DNA of 64,000 nucleotides, from NCBI GenBank assembly GCA_963778845.1, contig CAVZVW010000010.1, positions 62,001 to 126,000 of the forward strand. Reading direction: 5' to 3'. Shown piece after piece: positions 8,067-18,771 of this stretch. How positions within the stretch are numbered: position 1 is the first letter of the stretch; every line of letters starts with the position of its first letter. The translations under genes were made by a program, and so were the position numbers. Below the pieces are notes generated by a model. The model was not told the DNA's origin. It saw only the letters and a program-made list of their open reading frames with translations, and ran no database searches. The DNA is from CAVZVW01 sp963778845. Its GTDB lineage: Bacteria; Actinomycetota; Actinomycetes; Actinomycetales; Kineosporiaceae.

Positions 8067-9251
8067 ATGCTGATCGACCTCCTTCTGCTGCTGGCGATCG
8101 TGGGGTACGCCGTCTCCGGGTACCGGCAGGGGCTCGTCGTCGCGGCGTTGTCCCTGGGCGGTTTCCTCGTCGGGGCGGTCGCGGCGATCACCGTCGTTCC
8201 CGCACTCGCGCAGACCATCCAGCCCGGCGTCGGCCGCGTGCTGCTCGTGCTGGCCGCGGTGCTGCTGGCGGCCTGGTTGGGCCAGCTGCTCGGTGCGTTG
8301 CTGGGCGGCAAGGTGCGCGACCAGATGCGTGCACGGTCGACCCGCACGTTCGACCAGGTGGCCGGGTCTGTCGCCGGAGTGCTGTCGGTGCTGATGGTCA
8401 CCTGGTTCCTCGCCGGTGCCATCCGCGGCAGCCCGGCGCCGATGATCTCGCGTGCAGTCGGCTCCTCGCGCATCATCGCCGGTGTCGACGCCGTGATGCC
8501 CGACGCGTTGTCGTCACTGGCCGAGCGGTTGCGAGCCGCCGTCGCGGGCGGCTCGTTCCCACGGGTGTTCAGCGGGGTCGGCGCCGAAGAGATCCTGCCG
8601 GTGGCCCCGCCGGACCCGACCACGATCCCGCCCGCCGCGTTGGCGAAGGCCCGCCGGAGCATCGTCAAGATCACCGGCGATGCGCCGTCCTGCAACCGGG
8701 GCCAGGAGGGCAGCGGTTCGGTGATCGGGCCGCACCGAGTGATCACCAACGCCCACGTCGTCGCGGGTGTGCGCGCACCTCGCGTGCAGGTCGCCGGGAC
8801 CGGGCGCACCTACCGGGCCAGCGTCGTCGTCTTCGACGCCCGCCGTGACCTGGCCGTGCTCGACGTGCCCGGGTTGACCGCGCCGGCGCTGCCGATAGGG
8901 CAGGACCTGAGCCGGTCGGACCCCGCGGCCGTCGCGGGGTTCCCGCAGAACGGCCCGTTCCGGGCAGTGCCGGCACGGGTGCGTTCGGTGCTGCACGCCA
9001 CAGGTGAGGACATCTACGGTCATGCCGGAGTGACGCGGCTCGTCTACTCCCTCTACGCCGTTGTGCAGCCGGGCAACTCCGGCGGCCCGGTGCTGGACCC
9101 CTCCGGAGCCCTCGTCGGAGTGGTCTTCGCGAAGTCCCTCGACGACCCGCGCACCGGCTATGCCCTGACGATGACCGAGGCGGCCCCCGTCATCTCGGCC
9201 AGCCGGCATGCGGTCAAGCCCGTGTCGACGGGTGGGTGCAGCGTCGGCTGA
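8067..9251 (+). CDS. marP: Membrane-anchored serine protease (MarP-like, CvpA domain plus trypsin fold)
   Basis: A 394-residue protein. Residues 1-120 form four hydrophobic segments of the CvpA (colicin V production) type, from MLIDLLLLLAIVGYAVSGY to VLSVLMVTWFLAGAI. The periplasmic part is a chymotrypsin-like protease with the triad visible as ITNAHVV (His), RRDLAVLDV (Asp) and QPGNSGGPV (Ser). Two cysteines (PSCNRG early in the protease and GGCSVG at the end) could form the redox-sensitive disulfide described for mycobacterial MarP, which protects against acid and oxidative stress. Organised in one operon with nth and the CoA Nudix gene. Confidence 0.9.
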   Translation: MLIDLLLLLAIVGYAVSGYRQGLVVAALSLGGFLVGAVAAITVVPALAQTIQPGVGRVLLVLAAVLLAAWLGQLLGALLGGKVRDQMRARSTRTFDQVAGSVAGVLSVLMVTWFLAGAIRGSPAPMISRAVGSSRIIAGVDAVMPDALSSLAERLRAAVAGGSFPRVFSGVGAEEILPVAPPDPTTIPPAALAKARRSIVKITGDAPSCNRGQEGSGSVIGPHRVITNAHVVAGVRAPRVQVAGTGRTYRASVVVFDARRDLAVLDVPGLTAPALPIGQDLSRSDPAAVAGFPQNGPFRAVPARVRSVLHATGEDIYGHAGVTRLVYSLYAVVQPGNSGGPVLDPSGALVGVVFAKSLDDPRTGYALTMTEAAPVISASRHAVKPVSTGGCSVG

Positions 9252-9303
9252 CAGCACGCGCCCCGGGACCGGCCGCATCCCCTGCGGACAGGCCGTCGCC
9301 GAG

Positions 9304-10260
9304 CTACTGCGGCGGCAGGTCCTGCAGCCATCCGCGCAGGTGTGCTGTGACGTCGTCGGCCGCCTCCTCCGGGAGGTAGTGCCCGGCAAGGGGCACGACA
9401 TGCTGCTCGAAGCCGCCGACGACCCACGCTGGTGGCTGCCACGGGCGGTCCTGCGGGAACCACGGGTCTGCGGAGCCGCGCAGGTGCAGCACTGGCACCG
9501 TCACCGGTCGGCGGGCCACCCGGGCGAAGCGCCGCCCGTCGGCGCGCGGGACGGATCGCAGGGCCCAGCGGAAGTACTCCACGCTCGTGTGCGCGACGAA
9601 GGGCACCTGCATCGCGCGGGTGTAGCGGCACAGGGACTCCGCGTCGGGGTAGCCGGGCCCCCCGTTCGCCCGGAGCGCGCGGGCCACCGCGTCGCCGCCG
9701 ATGAGTCGACGCTCGGGCAGCATCGGCAGCTGCAGGGCCAGCAGCTCTGCGCGCCCCGGCCCGAGCCGACCCCTGAGCATCGCCGAGCGCACCTGAAGCG
9801 GATGCGGGGTCGACAGGACCGCGACGGCCCGGGTGACCCGCGGCGCGTAGCCCGGCATCGACCACGCGAGCCAACCGCCCCAGTCGTGGCCCACGACGAC
9901 CGCCGAGGGCTTGCCCAAGCCGCGGATCACACCCGCGACGTCGGCGCACAGGGACGCGGTGTCGTAGCCGCGCGGCGGCTTGTCGGAGGCGCCGTAGCCG
10001 CGCAGGTCCATCGCCGCTGCGTGGTAGCCGGCGTCGGCCAGGCCCTGCAGCTGATGCCGCCATGCCCACCAGAACTGCGGGAAGCCGTGCAGGAGCAGCA
10101 CGAGTGGGCCTTCGCCCTGCTCGGCGACGTGGAACCGGCCGCCGTTGGCCGGCACCAGACGATGACGCCACGGCCCTTCGACGAGGATCTCGGAGGAGTC
10201 GACGCTCACGTCCCCGCGCCCGCCGGCGGTGCCCGGCCCGACCTGGAGGGGCTCAGGCAC
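9304..10260 (-). CDS. Alpha/beta hydrolase, epoxide hydrolase or haloalkane dehalogenase-like (EphE type)
   Basis: A 318-residue alpha/beta hydrolase with a cap domain. Motifs in order: oxyanion HGFPQFWWAW, nucleophile elbow GHDWGG with aspartate as nucleophile (as in epoxide hydrolases and dehalogenases, not serine esterases), a late acidic residue in LRGSADPW, and the catalytic histidine in PLAGHYLPEE. GTG start overlapping the end of the upstream holin-like gene by eight bases; the two are co-transcribed on the minus strand. In mycobacteria the same position, beside marP, is held by ephE (Rv3670). Substrate not predictable. Confidence 0.82.
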   Translation of the reverse strand: MPEPLQVGPGTAGGRGDVSVDSSEILVEGPWRHRLVPANGGRFHVAEQGEGPLVLLLHGFPQFWWAWRHQLQGLADAGYHAAAMDLRGYGASDKPPRGYDTASLCADVAGVIRGLGKPSAVVVGHDWGGWLAWSMPGYAPRVTRAVAVLSTPHPLQVRSAMLRGRLGPGRAELLALQLPMLPERRLIGGDAVARALRANGGPGYPDAESLCRYTRAMQVPFVAHTSVEYFRWALRSVPRADGRRFARVARRPVTVPVLHLRGSADPWFPQDRPWQPPAWVVGGFEQHVVPLAGHYLPEEAADDVTAHLRGWLQDLPPQ

Positions 10261-10660
10261 CGGGGGTGGCGGCGCCGTTGCGACTGCCGGGCAGGATCGT
10301 GGCGACCGCGAGCTTGGTGGTGCGGATGGCGCGCTCCGGTGGCCCGATCGACCGCATCTTCGCGCGCCCGACGAGGGCCAGCAGCACGGCGATCACCAGC
10401 AGGGCGACGGCTTCGACCAGGAAGGCGGCCCAAGCCGGCAGCCCTGCCGCGCGCAGGCCGTAGGCCGCGGCGATGGTCAGCAGGATCGAGGCGAGCACCG
10501 TCAGGTACCCGGCCGCGCCGAAGAGGCCCCCGCCCACCGCCCCTTGTTTGAGGTCCTCTCGCAGCTCTGCCTTGGCCAGCGCGACCTCGTGGCGCACGAG
10601 GTCGGAGACGTCGCGTGACGCCTGCGCTACGAGCTGCCCGATCGACTGCTCCTCCGTCAT
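10253..10660 (-). CDS. Phage-holin-superfamily small membrane protein (DUF1469-like)
   Basis: A 135-residue protein starting MTEEQSIGQLVAQASRDVSD followed by an amphipathic VRHEVALAKAELREDLK helix and two adjacent membrane segments (GYLTVLASILLTIAAAYGL and AAFLVEAVALLVIAVLLALV). This is the actinobacterial putative holin III/DUF1469 (YqjD-like) form seen next to ephE as Rv3669. A basic C-terminal tail (KMRSIGPPERAIRTT) faces the cytoplasm. No lysin gene is nearby, so a phage lysis role is unlikely; function unknown. Confidence 0.75.
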   Translation of the reverse strand: MTEEQSIGQLVAQASRDVSDLVRHEVALAKAELREDLKQGAVGGGLFGAAGYLTVLASILLTIAAAYGLRAAGLPAWAAFLVEAVALLVIAVLLALVGRAKMRSIGPPERAIRTTKLAVATILPGSRNGAATPGA

Positions 10661-10826
10661 GGCCGGTGCCTCCTCAGGTGCTCACGTGCCACTGCGGCGA
10701 GCCTACGCACCTGCGCGCAACGCTGCAGGCTCGCCGTGCGTCGTTGAGGACACGGCTCTACACCCACCCACGTGGGTTGTGGGAACGTCTAGGCAAGCGG
10801 GACCGGCGAGCGGGGCGGAGGTCGGC

Positions 10827-11447
10827 GTGCGCGACGAGGCGGGCTTCACCGCGTTCGTTGCTGCGCGCGGTGCGGCCCTGCTTCGGCTCGGGTGGCTGAT
10901 GACGACCGATGCGAACGCCGCCGAGGACCTCGTGCAGGAGGCGCTTGCCCGCGTCGTCCCCCGGTGGGACCGGATCGAGCCCGGCGCCCGGGAGTCCTAC
11001 GTGCGCATGGCCATGCGCTCGATCTGGATCGACGGCTGGCGCCGCAGGAACGGACGCACGGTCGATGTCGTCGCCCACGTCCCGGACGCCGCGGAGGACG
11101 ACCACGGCCTCGCGCGCGCGCCGTCCCGACTCGCGCTCGGGGAGGCCCTGGCCCGCCTGACGCCGCGCCAGCGCGCCGTGCTCGTGCTGCGGTTCTACGA
11201 GGACCTGACGGAGGTGCAGACCGCGGCCCTCATGGGGTGCACCACGTCGACGGTGAAGTCGCAGACCCGCCATGCCCTGCAGCGGCTCCGGGTGCTCGCC
11301 CCGGACCTGGCCGAGGCGTTCGGCCGTTCCGAGGCGTCTGGTCGTTCAGGGGCGTCTGGTCGTTCCGCGGCCACGGCCGCCGACGCCACGGTCACGGGCG
11401 CCCGCGCGGAGGTGCTGCCCGGTGCTGCGCGGGGTGCACAGCCGTGA
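10827..11447 (+). CDS. SigE-family extracytoplasmic-function sigma factor
   Basis: A 206-residue sigma-70 factor of the actinobacterial SigE family. Region 2 is seen in AALLRLGWLMTTDANAAEDL and VQEALARVVPRW, region 4 in LTPRQRAVLVLRFYEDLTE followed by the recognition helix GCTTSTVKSQTRHALQRL. Start GTG preceded by a GGAG at 10816-10819. The final 45 residues are outside the family core and include a near-perfect 18-bp repeat (SEASGRSGASGRSA). The stop overlaps the start of the next gene (GTGA), which encodes a large membrane protein; coupled pairs of this kind usually act as sigma factor and membrane-bound regulator or dedicated output. Confidence 0.85.
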   Translation: MRDEAGFTAFVAARGAALLRLGWLMTTDANAAEDLVQEALARVVPRWDRIEPGARESYVRMAMRSIWIDGWRRRNGRTVDVVAHVPDAAEDDHGLARAPSRLALGEALARLTPRQRAVLVLRFYEDLTEVQTAALMGCTTSTVKSQTRHALQRLRVLAPDLAEAFGRSEASGRSGASGRSAATAADATVTGARAEVLPGAARGAQP

Positions 11448-14146
11448 GCGTGCGTGACCTGCTCGACGACGTCGCGGACCTGCACACCGCCCCGCTGGCG
11501 CTGGACCCGTCGGTGGCCCTCGCCCGGGCTGCCGGGGAACGCGGCCGCGGCCTGCGCGGGCCCGTCCTCGCGACCCTGACCGGGCTCGGCGTGCTGCTCG
11601 CCGCCGCCCTCGTCATCGCGCTCGTCCCGGGTCAGTGGCTGGGGGCGCCGCGCCGCGCCCCCGCGCCCGTAGGCCCGGGGGGGCTGCCGACGCAGCTGGA
11701 GCCGCCGGCGGCCTGGACACCGTCGGTGACGCAGCTGCCGCTGTCGCGCGTGGGTTACGTGGTCCGCGTGGCGGCGCCCACTCCGGGGCAGCCGGCGTCG
11801 GCCTCGGGGCTGATGCTCATGGGGGCGGACAGCGACGGGTACAGGGTGGTGCCCTCGGGTTCCCCCGACTCATCCGTCGCCGTCAGCGCGGACGGGGCGT
11901 TGGTCGCCTGGGAGGTTGCCGGCACGACCCATGGCACCGCAGGCGCCCTGGGCGCCACCAGCGCGTCCTTGGCGGACGCCGCCGGTGCCGTCGGCGCCCC
12001 ACAGGTCAGCGTCGTCGACGTCGCGGCCGGCACCTCCGGCAGCGCGACGCTGTGGGGGTCGTCGGGGCAGGGGGTGGACGTCTCGTCGCTGGCGTTCTCC
12101 CCCGACGGGCGCTCCCTGGCGATCTGGGGAAGAGACCGCGACGGCGGGGCCGAGGCGGCAGCGCTATGGCTCGTCGACGTAGGGCCGCGCGCGGGGGGGA
12201 CGCCGCGGCCTCCCGAGCTCGGGCCTGCCCGCCTGCTGTGCCACTGCGCCGGCCCGGGTGCCTGGAGCACCGCCGGACGGCTGCTCGTGCCCGCGCCAGG
12301 GGAGGTGCCGCCGGGAGGGGGGTACCTGCCTGCCACCGGGTCGGCCGATGTCGGGCAGCCGGTCCCGGCGCCGAACGGCGGCTTGTGGGTGGTGTCGGTG
12401 GCCGCCACGGGGGCGGCCACCGACGCCGGTCCCGGCGTCGGGCGCGCGCTCGCGGTCCGGCTGGCCGGCGCGCGCCCCGGGGCAGGCGGCGTGTCCGTGG
12501 GGCTCGGCGATGCGGCCAGGGCCCAGGTTCTCGCCGAGACCCCGCAGGGCCCGATGGTCGTGCGGTGGGGGCTGCCCTCGGGGGGGTCGGACGTCGTGGT
12601 CGCCACCCCCGGCCGGCTGCGCGTCGTGACACAAGCGGCCCCCACGGTCCGCGTCGTCGCCGTGGCACGGGACGTCGCCGCCGGCGGGCCGCTGACCGGG
12701 GCAGCCTCTGCGGGACCGGTGAGCTCGTGGTGGCCATGGGCCGTGCGCCAGTCCGTGTCCCGAGTGCTCGGCTGGGCGGCGACCGGGGGGTCCCGGGTCC
12801 CGGTGCTCGCCTGGGTGGCGCTGGTCGTCCTGCTGCCCCTCTCCAGGGCCGGGCGTGTGGGCGCCGGGGCGGCCGCGCAGCGGCTGCGTGGCCTTCCCGT
12901 CGCGGTCGTTGGAGGCCGCCCGGCCCTGCGTGCCCTCGTCCTGGCTCTGGCCGTCGCCGGCGCCCTGCTCGGTGCCGTTCCGCCCGCCGTCCAGGCGGCG
13001 CTGGACGCCCGGGAGCTCGGGAGGCAGCATCCGGCCGGCACCGATGCGGTTCCGCTGCTTCCCAGCATGGTGGGAGACTCACCGGTCGTGCCTGCGCGGG
13101 CGTTCGAGACCGTCGGCGCGCCGGTGACCCGGTCACTGTCGATGGTGCTCGACGCAGTGGTCGCCCGTCGGCGAGGGGTCTACGGGGTCGACGCTGCCAC
13201 GGGCGCGGTCGTGCGGCTGGACGACCTCCCCGCGGCGGCCGGCGCCACCTACTCGCGAGCCGGTGGGCGGGTGCTCGTGGCGGTGAGCCCCAACGGCAGG
13301 TACGTCGCCATGGTTCGGCCCGGCGACTCCTCGCGCCCGGACGGTACAGGCAGGGGCGGGGTCGTCGTCGACCTCGCGGGTGCTCGGGCACGGCAGGTGT
13401 ACCTCCCGGCGCCTCCCGGCACCGATCCGACGACCAAGACCCGGGTGGGCGGCACCGGGATGGCGGTCCTCGACGACGGCACCCTCGTGGTCGTACGCGC
13501 CGGGAACGCGGCCCTGTGGGTGTACGGGCCCGGTGACAGCCGCCGCGAGCTGCGGCGGTTCGGGCGGGTGGACGGTGTCGCCGCCGCGACGCCGGGGGAG
13601 TTCGTGGTGTGGCGTCGTGTCGGCCCCACACCGGCGACCACGTACAGGGCGGACCTCGTGGACGCGGTCAGCGGGAAGGTCGTCGGCGTGCTGCCCGGGC
13701 GCCGCACCCCGCCGGTACCTGTCGCACCGCTGGCTGCCGGGAACCTCGTGGCGAGGGCGGACGACGGCACGCTGGCCACCTTCGGCTCTCGAGGAGCTGC
13801 ACTGGGCGACACGGTGGCCATCGACGGCTCCGTGGACCTGCTTCAGGCCGACGGTGGCGGGGGACTCGTCGCCGTGGGCCGCTCCCCGGCCGGCCTCCTC
13901 ACGGTTCTTCGCAGCAGCGCCGACGGCCGCCGGCTCGTGCCCGTGGTCGGCCTCGGGGAGCAGGTGGCCGGTGTCGCAGTGGCCGCCGAGGTCGTGGGCG
14001 CGGCGCAGCAGGCGCAGGCGTCGCAGGTGCCCTGGTGGGCCTGGCTCGCCGGCCCCTGGCCGACGCGGCTGGGGTTCGGCCTGCTCGCCGTCGCCCTGCT
14101 CGCGGGTGCGGTGTGGTGGGTGGGGGCGGGCCTGCGCCGCCGGCGC

Positions 14147-14173
<27 letters not shown>
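11444..14173 (+). CDS. Large membrane protein with two propeller-like halves, coupled to the SigE-type sigma factor
   Basis: A 909-residue protein of unrecognised family. One membrane segment lies near residues 42-64 (after a short cytoplasmic start MSVRDLLDDVADLHTAPL), two near 450-470 and 492-520, and one near 875-897, which would place two domains of about 350-380 residues outside the cell. Both contain repeated beta-propeller-like phrases (VAVSADGALVAWEV, VSSLAFSPDGRSLAIWG, VAVSPNGRYVAMVRPG), resembling WD40/TolB blades. The N-terminal cytoplasmic stretch is about 40 residues and could bind the sigma factor, but no zinc-finger anti-sigma motif is visible. GTGA coupling with the sigma gene indicates joint function; an anti-sigma or sensor role is inference. 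Its end overlaps the convergent acs by 27 bp. Confidence 0.6.
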
Positions 14174-16105
<1,932 letters not shown>

Positions 16106-16188
16106 CCGTGGGCCTCCGCGGTCGACGACGCTGCCTGCAGCCATGCCGGCATGGGCCGAACCCGGGTTGCCCGGCGCGGTGCGCTGAG

Positions 16189-16204
16189 CGTGACCCTAGT
16201 CACG
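16189..16204. promoter_or_regulatory. Putative Crp/GlxR operator upstream of acs
   Basis: The palindrome CGTGACCCTAGTCACG has the GTGA-N6-TCAC core of Crp/GlxR sites (consensus TGTGA-N6-TCACA) and differs only at the two outermost bases. It lies 84 bp before the acs start codon, in a 408-bp intergenic region (16106-16513) in which no other feature was recognised. The regulator itself is encoded at 5797-6474. Confidence 0.6.
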
Positions 16205-16513
16205 CCGAAGGTCCCAGGACAGGCCGGGGGCGGGATCGCCGCCGAGCGTGACGACGTCTGCGACCGGCGGCGAGCGGGACAACCGGCCGGCGGGCGGGCG
16301 CGAGCGAGACCGGCGACCCTTGGTACGCAGCGAACCGCGCCCGGCTGCGGGCAGCGGCGGTGCGGCGGCGCCGTCCACCCGCGCCCACCCCGGTCTGCGC
16401 CGGTTGACAGCCCGCTCACCCTTCCTTGCCGGCTGTGACGACACGCCGACGCCGGAGCATCGCTATGCGTTCTGCTCGTGACGCGGCATGCGGCCACGAC
16501 CTAGCCTCGTCGG

Positions 16514-16966
16514 ATGGCTCCCACACCGCAGGACCGCGACCCGTTCGACGGGCTCGTGCTCGACGAGCGCTTCGTGCGGTGCGCGCGGGTGGTTGAGACC
16601 GGCATCCCGGGGGTCGTCCGCGCCCGCCGAGGCCGGCTGGCGATGGCCCTGCCGTCGGTCGCGATGGTGGCAGTGGCCGCGGTGGCGTTGGTGCTCGTGC
16701 CGGTGGTCCTGCCGGGGACCCACGCAGTTGCGGGGCCCGGGGGGACCAAGGCGGCCTCCGGCGACCCCGCGCTCCCGGCTGGGCAGTGGTTCGACCCGGT
16801 CGCGGCGCTGCCGGCGGCCGACGCCGCGCCGAGGGACGGCTCGGGATCGGGCGGCATCGCCTCGGTGCTCGGACCCGCCCGCATCCCCGACCGCCAGGCG
16901 GGACCGCCCGACCGGGCGATCCCGCGCCAGCGGTCGGACCCGGGGCGCCGGCTCGCACGGCGCTGA
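16514..16966 (+). CDS. Small single-pass membrane protein with SCO2583/SCO2584-like N-terminal motif
   Basis: A 150-residue protein. The N-terminus reads DPFDGLVLDERFVRCARVVE, a short actinobacterial motif (DPF.GLVLDEdFVR.A) found at the cytoplasmic N-terminus of many small membrane proteins, often next to sigma factor or membrane protease genes. One membrane segment follows (MALPSVAMVAVAAVALVLV), then a 70-residue Pro/Gly/Arg-rich outer part without recognisable fold. Divergent from acs, alone in its transcription unit. Function unknown. Confidence 0.6.
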   Translation: MAPTPQDRDPFDGLVLDERFVRCARVVETGIPGVVRARRGRLAMALPSVAMVAVAAVALVLVPVVLPGTHAVAGPGGTKAASGDPALPAGQWFDPVAALPAADAAPRDGSGSGGIASVLGPARIPDRQAGPPDRAIPRQRSDPGRRLARR

Positions 16967-17053
16967 TCACCTGTTGCGTGCGAGATACGTGCCGCGGGGC
17001 GCCCCCGAACTCGCACACCGAGCAGGTCGCGGCCGGTCCTCGACCCAGCCGCC

Positions 17054-18520
17054 CTAAACGGGGGTGTGTGCGGGGTCCACCACATCGCGCACCAGCCACC
17101 GCAGAGCGTCGTCGGCCGTCCAGCCGTCCGCCGGCAGCCCGAGCTCCGCGTCCAGCAGGCGCGCCCCGGTCAGGTCGGACCCCAGGGTGACCAAGGTGGC
17201 CTCGACGTACCCGTCCTTGCGGTGCTGGGCCAGGTCGATGTCGGCGGTGAGGGAGTTGCACAGGCACTTGGAGCCGGCAGCCTCCTCCGCGGTACCGCCC
17301 TTGCGGATGAACACATCCACGGGCTCGGCGGGGCAGCGGTAGCCGATCGCGCCGCCGTCGCGCACGAACGGCTCACGCAAGAACCCGAGGTCGCACAGCC
17401 GTGGCCGGGCCTCGTACACGGCGGGGTCGGACATGGTGCCCGGCAGCAGCGCGACCTTGAAGGGGAAGCCTGTCGGTGATGCGGACGGGTCGGTCCTCAC
17501 CACGAGCGTGCCGGCCCGCAGCCTGTCCATCAGCTGAGCGCGCAGGTCGTCGCGCAGCCCGGACTCGCGGCACAGTGCGAACAAGGTGCCCACCTGCACC
17601 CCGGCCGCCCCGGCGTCGAGAGCCGCGCGCACCTGCTCGGGCTCGCCGTACCCGCCGGCCAGCCAGAAGGGCAGCCCGAGCGCTGCCATCGCCGTCAGGT
17701 CGGCCTCGTCGCGAGGTCCGTACACCGGCTCGCCGGACTCGTCCAGGGTCAGCCGGCCGCGTGGGGGGGCGTTGTGGCCTCCGGCGGTCGGCCCCTCGAC
17801 GACGAAGCCGTCGGGGCGCGTGGAGTCCTCGCGGCACAGGTAGGCCGCCAGGACGTGCGCCGACACGATCGCCAGGAAGGCGGGCCTGCGCACGACGGGC
17901 AGCGGGCCCCCACCGGCGAGAACGCTGGGGTCGAGGGTGACCGGTCGCGGGTCGCCGCCTGCGACGTTGACCATCACGGTGCCGGGGCGGCCATGCGCGA
18001 GGTCGGTGAGCAGCGACGGGATCTCGCGGGGGATGCCGGCACCCATGAGGACGTAGTCGATCCCCGCGAGCATCGCACCGTAGGCAGCGGGCGGCGTCGC
18101 CATCTGGATCTTCTCCAAGAAGTTGATCCCGACGAGACCGTCGTGACCCTCCTTGGCGAGCCAGACCTCGACGAAGTTGGCCGTCACCGACAGCTCGTCG
18201 CCGGCGGGGTTGGACCGCAGGCCGAGGCGGGGGATCGGGCTGTAAGGCTGATCTGCCTCACGACCCGCCGGGCGGTAGTACCGCCCCAGCACCCGTTCAG
18301 CGACAGCCGGGAGGGGGAAGTGCTCCAGAGCACGGCGGGCGTGGCCGTGCGGGTCACCGTCCTGGAGGCGACGGGCGAGGACGACGTCGAGAGCCGTGCC
18401 CGAAACCACGCCGAGCTGGCCGCCCTGTGAGATGACCCGGGCCAGCTGCCAGGAGGAGATGCCGACCCCCATGCCGCCCTGGATGACGACGGGATGCGGG
18501 CGGGTGGAAGTGGGGGACAT
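17054..18520 (-). CDS. Nitronate monooxygenase-like FMN enzyme
   Basis: A 488-residue TIM-barrel flavoprotein of the 2-nitropropane dioxygenase/nitronate monooxygenase group. It opens with PVVIQGGMGVGISSWQLA, and holds LVGINFLEKIQ, FVVEGPTAGGHNAPPRG, and LPFWLAGGYGEPEQVRAALD-AGAAGVQVGT, the phosphate-binding and histidine-containing motifs of the family. The protein is longer than classical Class I enzymes (about 350 residues) because of a C-terminal extension with cysteines (YRCPAEP, SKCLCNSL), as in a larger actinobacterial subgroup. ATG start at 18520; the in-frame upstream extension is basic and unconserved. Substrate could be nitronates or an acyl chain (FabK/PfaD relatives). Confidence 0.78.
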   Translation of the reverse strand: MSPTSTRPHPVVIQGGMGVGISSWQLARVISQGGQLGVVSGTALDVVLARRLQDGDPHGHARRALEHFPLPAVAERVLGRYYRPAGREADQPYSPIPRLGLRSNPAGDELSVTANFVEVWLAKEGHDGLVGINFLEKIQMATPPAAYGAMLAGIDYVLMGAGIPREIPSLLTDLAHGRPGTVMVNVAGGDPRPVTLDPSVLAGGGPLPVVRRPAFLAIVSAHVLAAYLCREDSTRPDGFVVEGPTAGGHNAPPRGRLTLDESGEPVYGPRDEADLTAMAALGLPFWLAGGYGEPEQVRAALDAGAAGVQVGTLFALCRESGLRDDLRAQLMDRLRAGTLVVRTDPSASPTGFPFKVALLPGTMSDPAVYEARPRLCDLGFLREPFVRDGGAIGYRCPAEPVDVFIRKGGTAEEAAGSKCLCNSLTADIDLAQHRKDGYVEATLVTLGSDLTGARLLDAELGLPADGWTADDALRWLVRDVVDPAHTPV

Positions 18521-18682
18521 ACGAGCCTTCCGGGCGGGCGTGAACCGAGCGAGAACCGGGCGGTGGCATCGGCGCATCGGTGCGGCGCTGCGCGTCAGGA
18601 CGTGCCCCGCGTCGGCTCCGCGAGCGTGACTTCTGTGGTTACGGAAGCGTAACCCATGACTGCCGGGAGGCGGCCGGGCGTG

Positions 18683-18722
18683 CCGCGGCCGGGTCGATCG
18701 GGAGGGATCGACCCGGCCGCGG
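18683..18722 (-). terminator. GC-rich intrinsic hairpin after the symporter operon
   Basis: A perfect 17-bp inverted repeat (CCGCGGCCGGGTCGATC and its complement) with a six-base loop, 18683-18722, lies about 50 bp downstream of the symporter gene. No U tract follows in either direction, as is usual in high-GC actinobacteria. It separates the symporter operon from the nitronate monooxygenase-like gene. Confidence 0.7.
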
Positions 18723-18771
18723 GGACCGTCTGAGCCGGCTTGTCAGCGCCGGCCCTCAACCTGACGGGGGC

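Noticed and set aside
18683..18722. Riboswitch upstream of the nitronate monooxygenase-like gene
   Set aside because: The element is a simple perfect hairpin, better explained as a terminator after the symporter operon.
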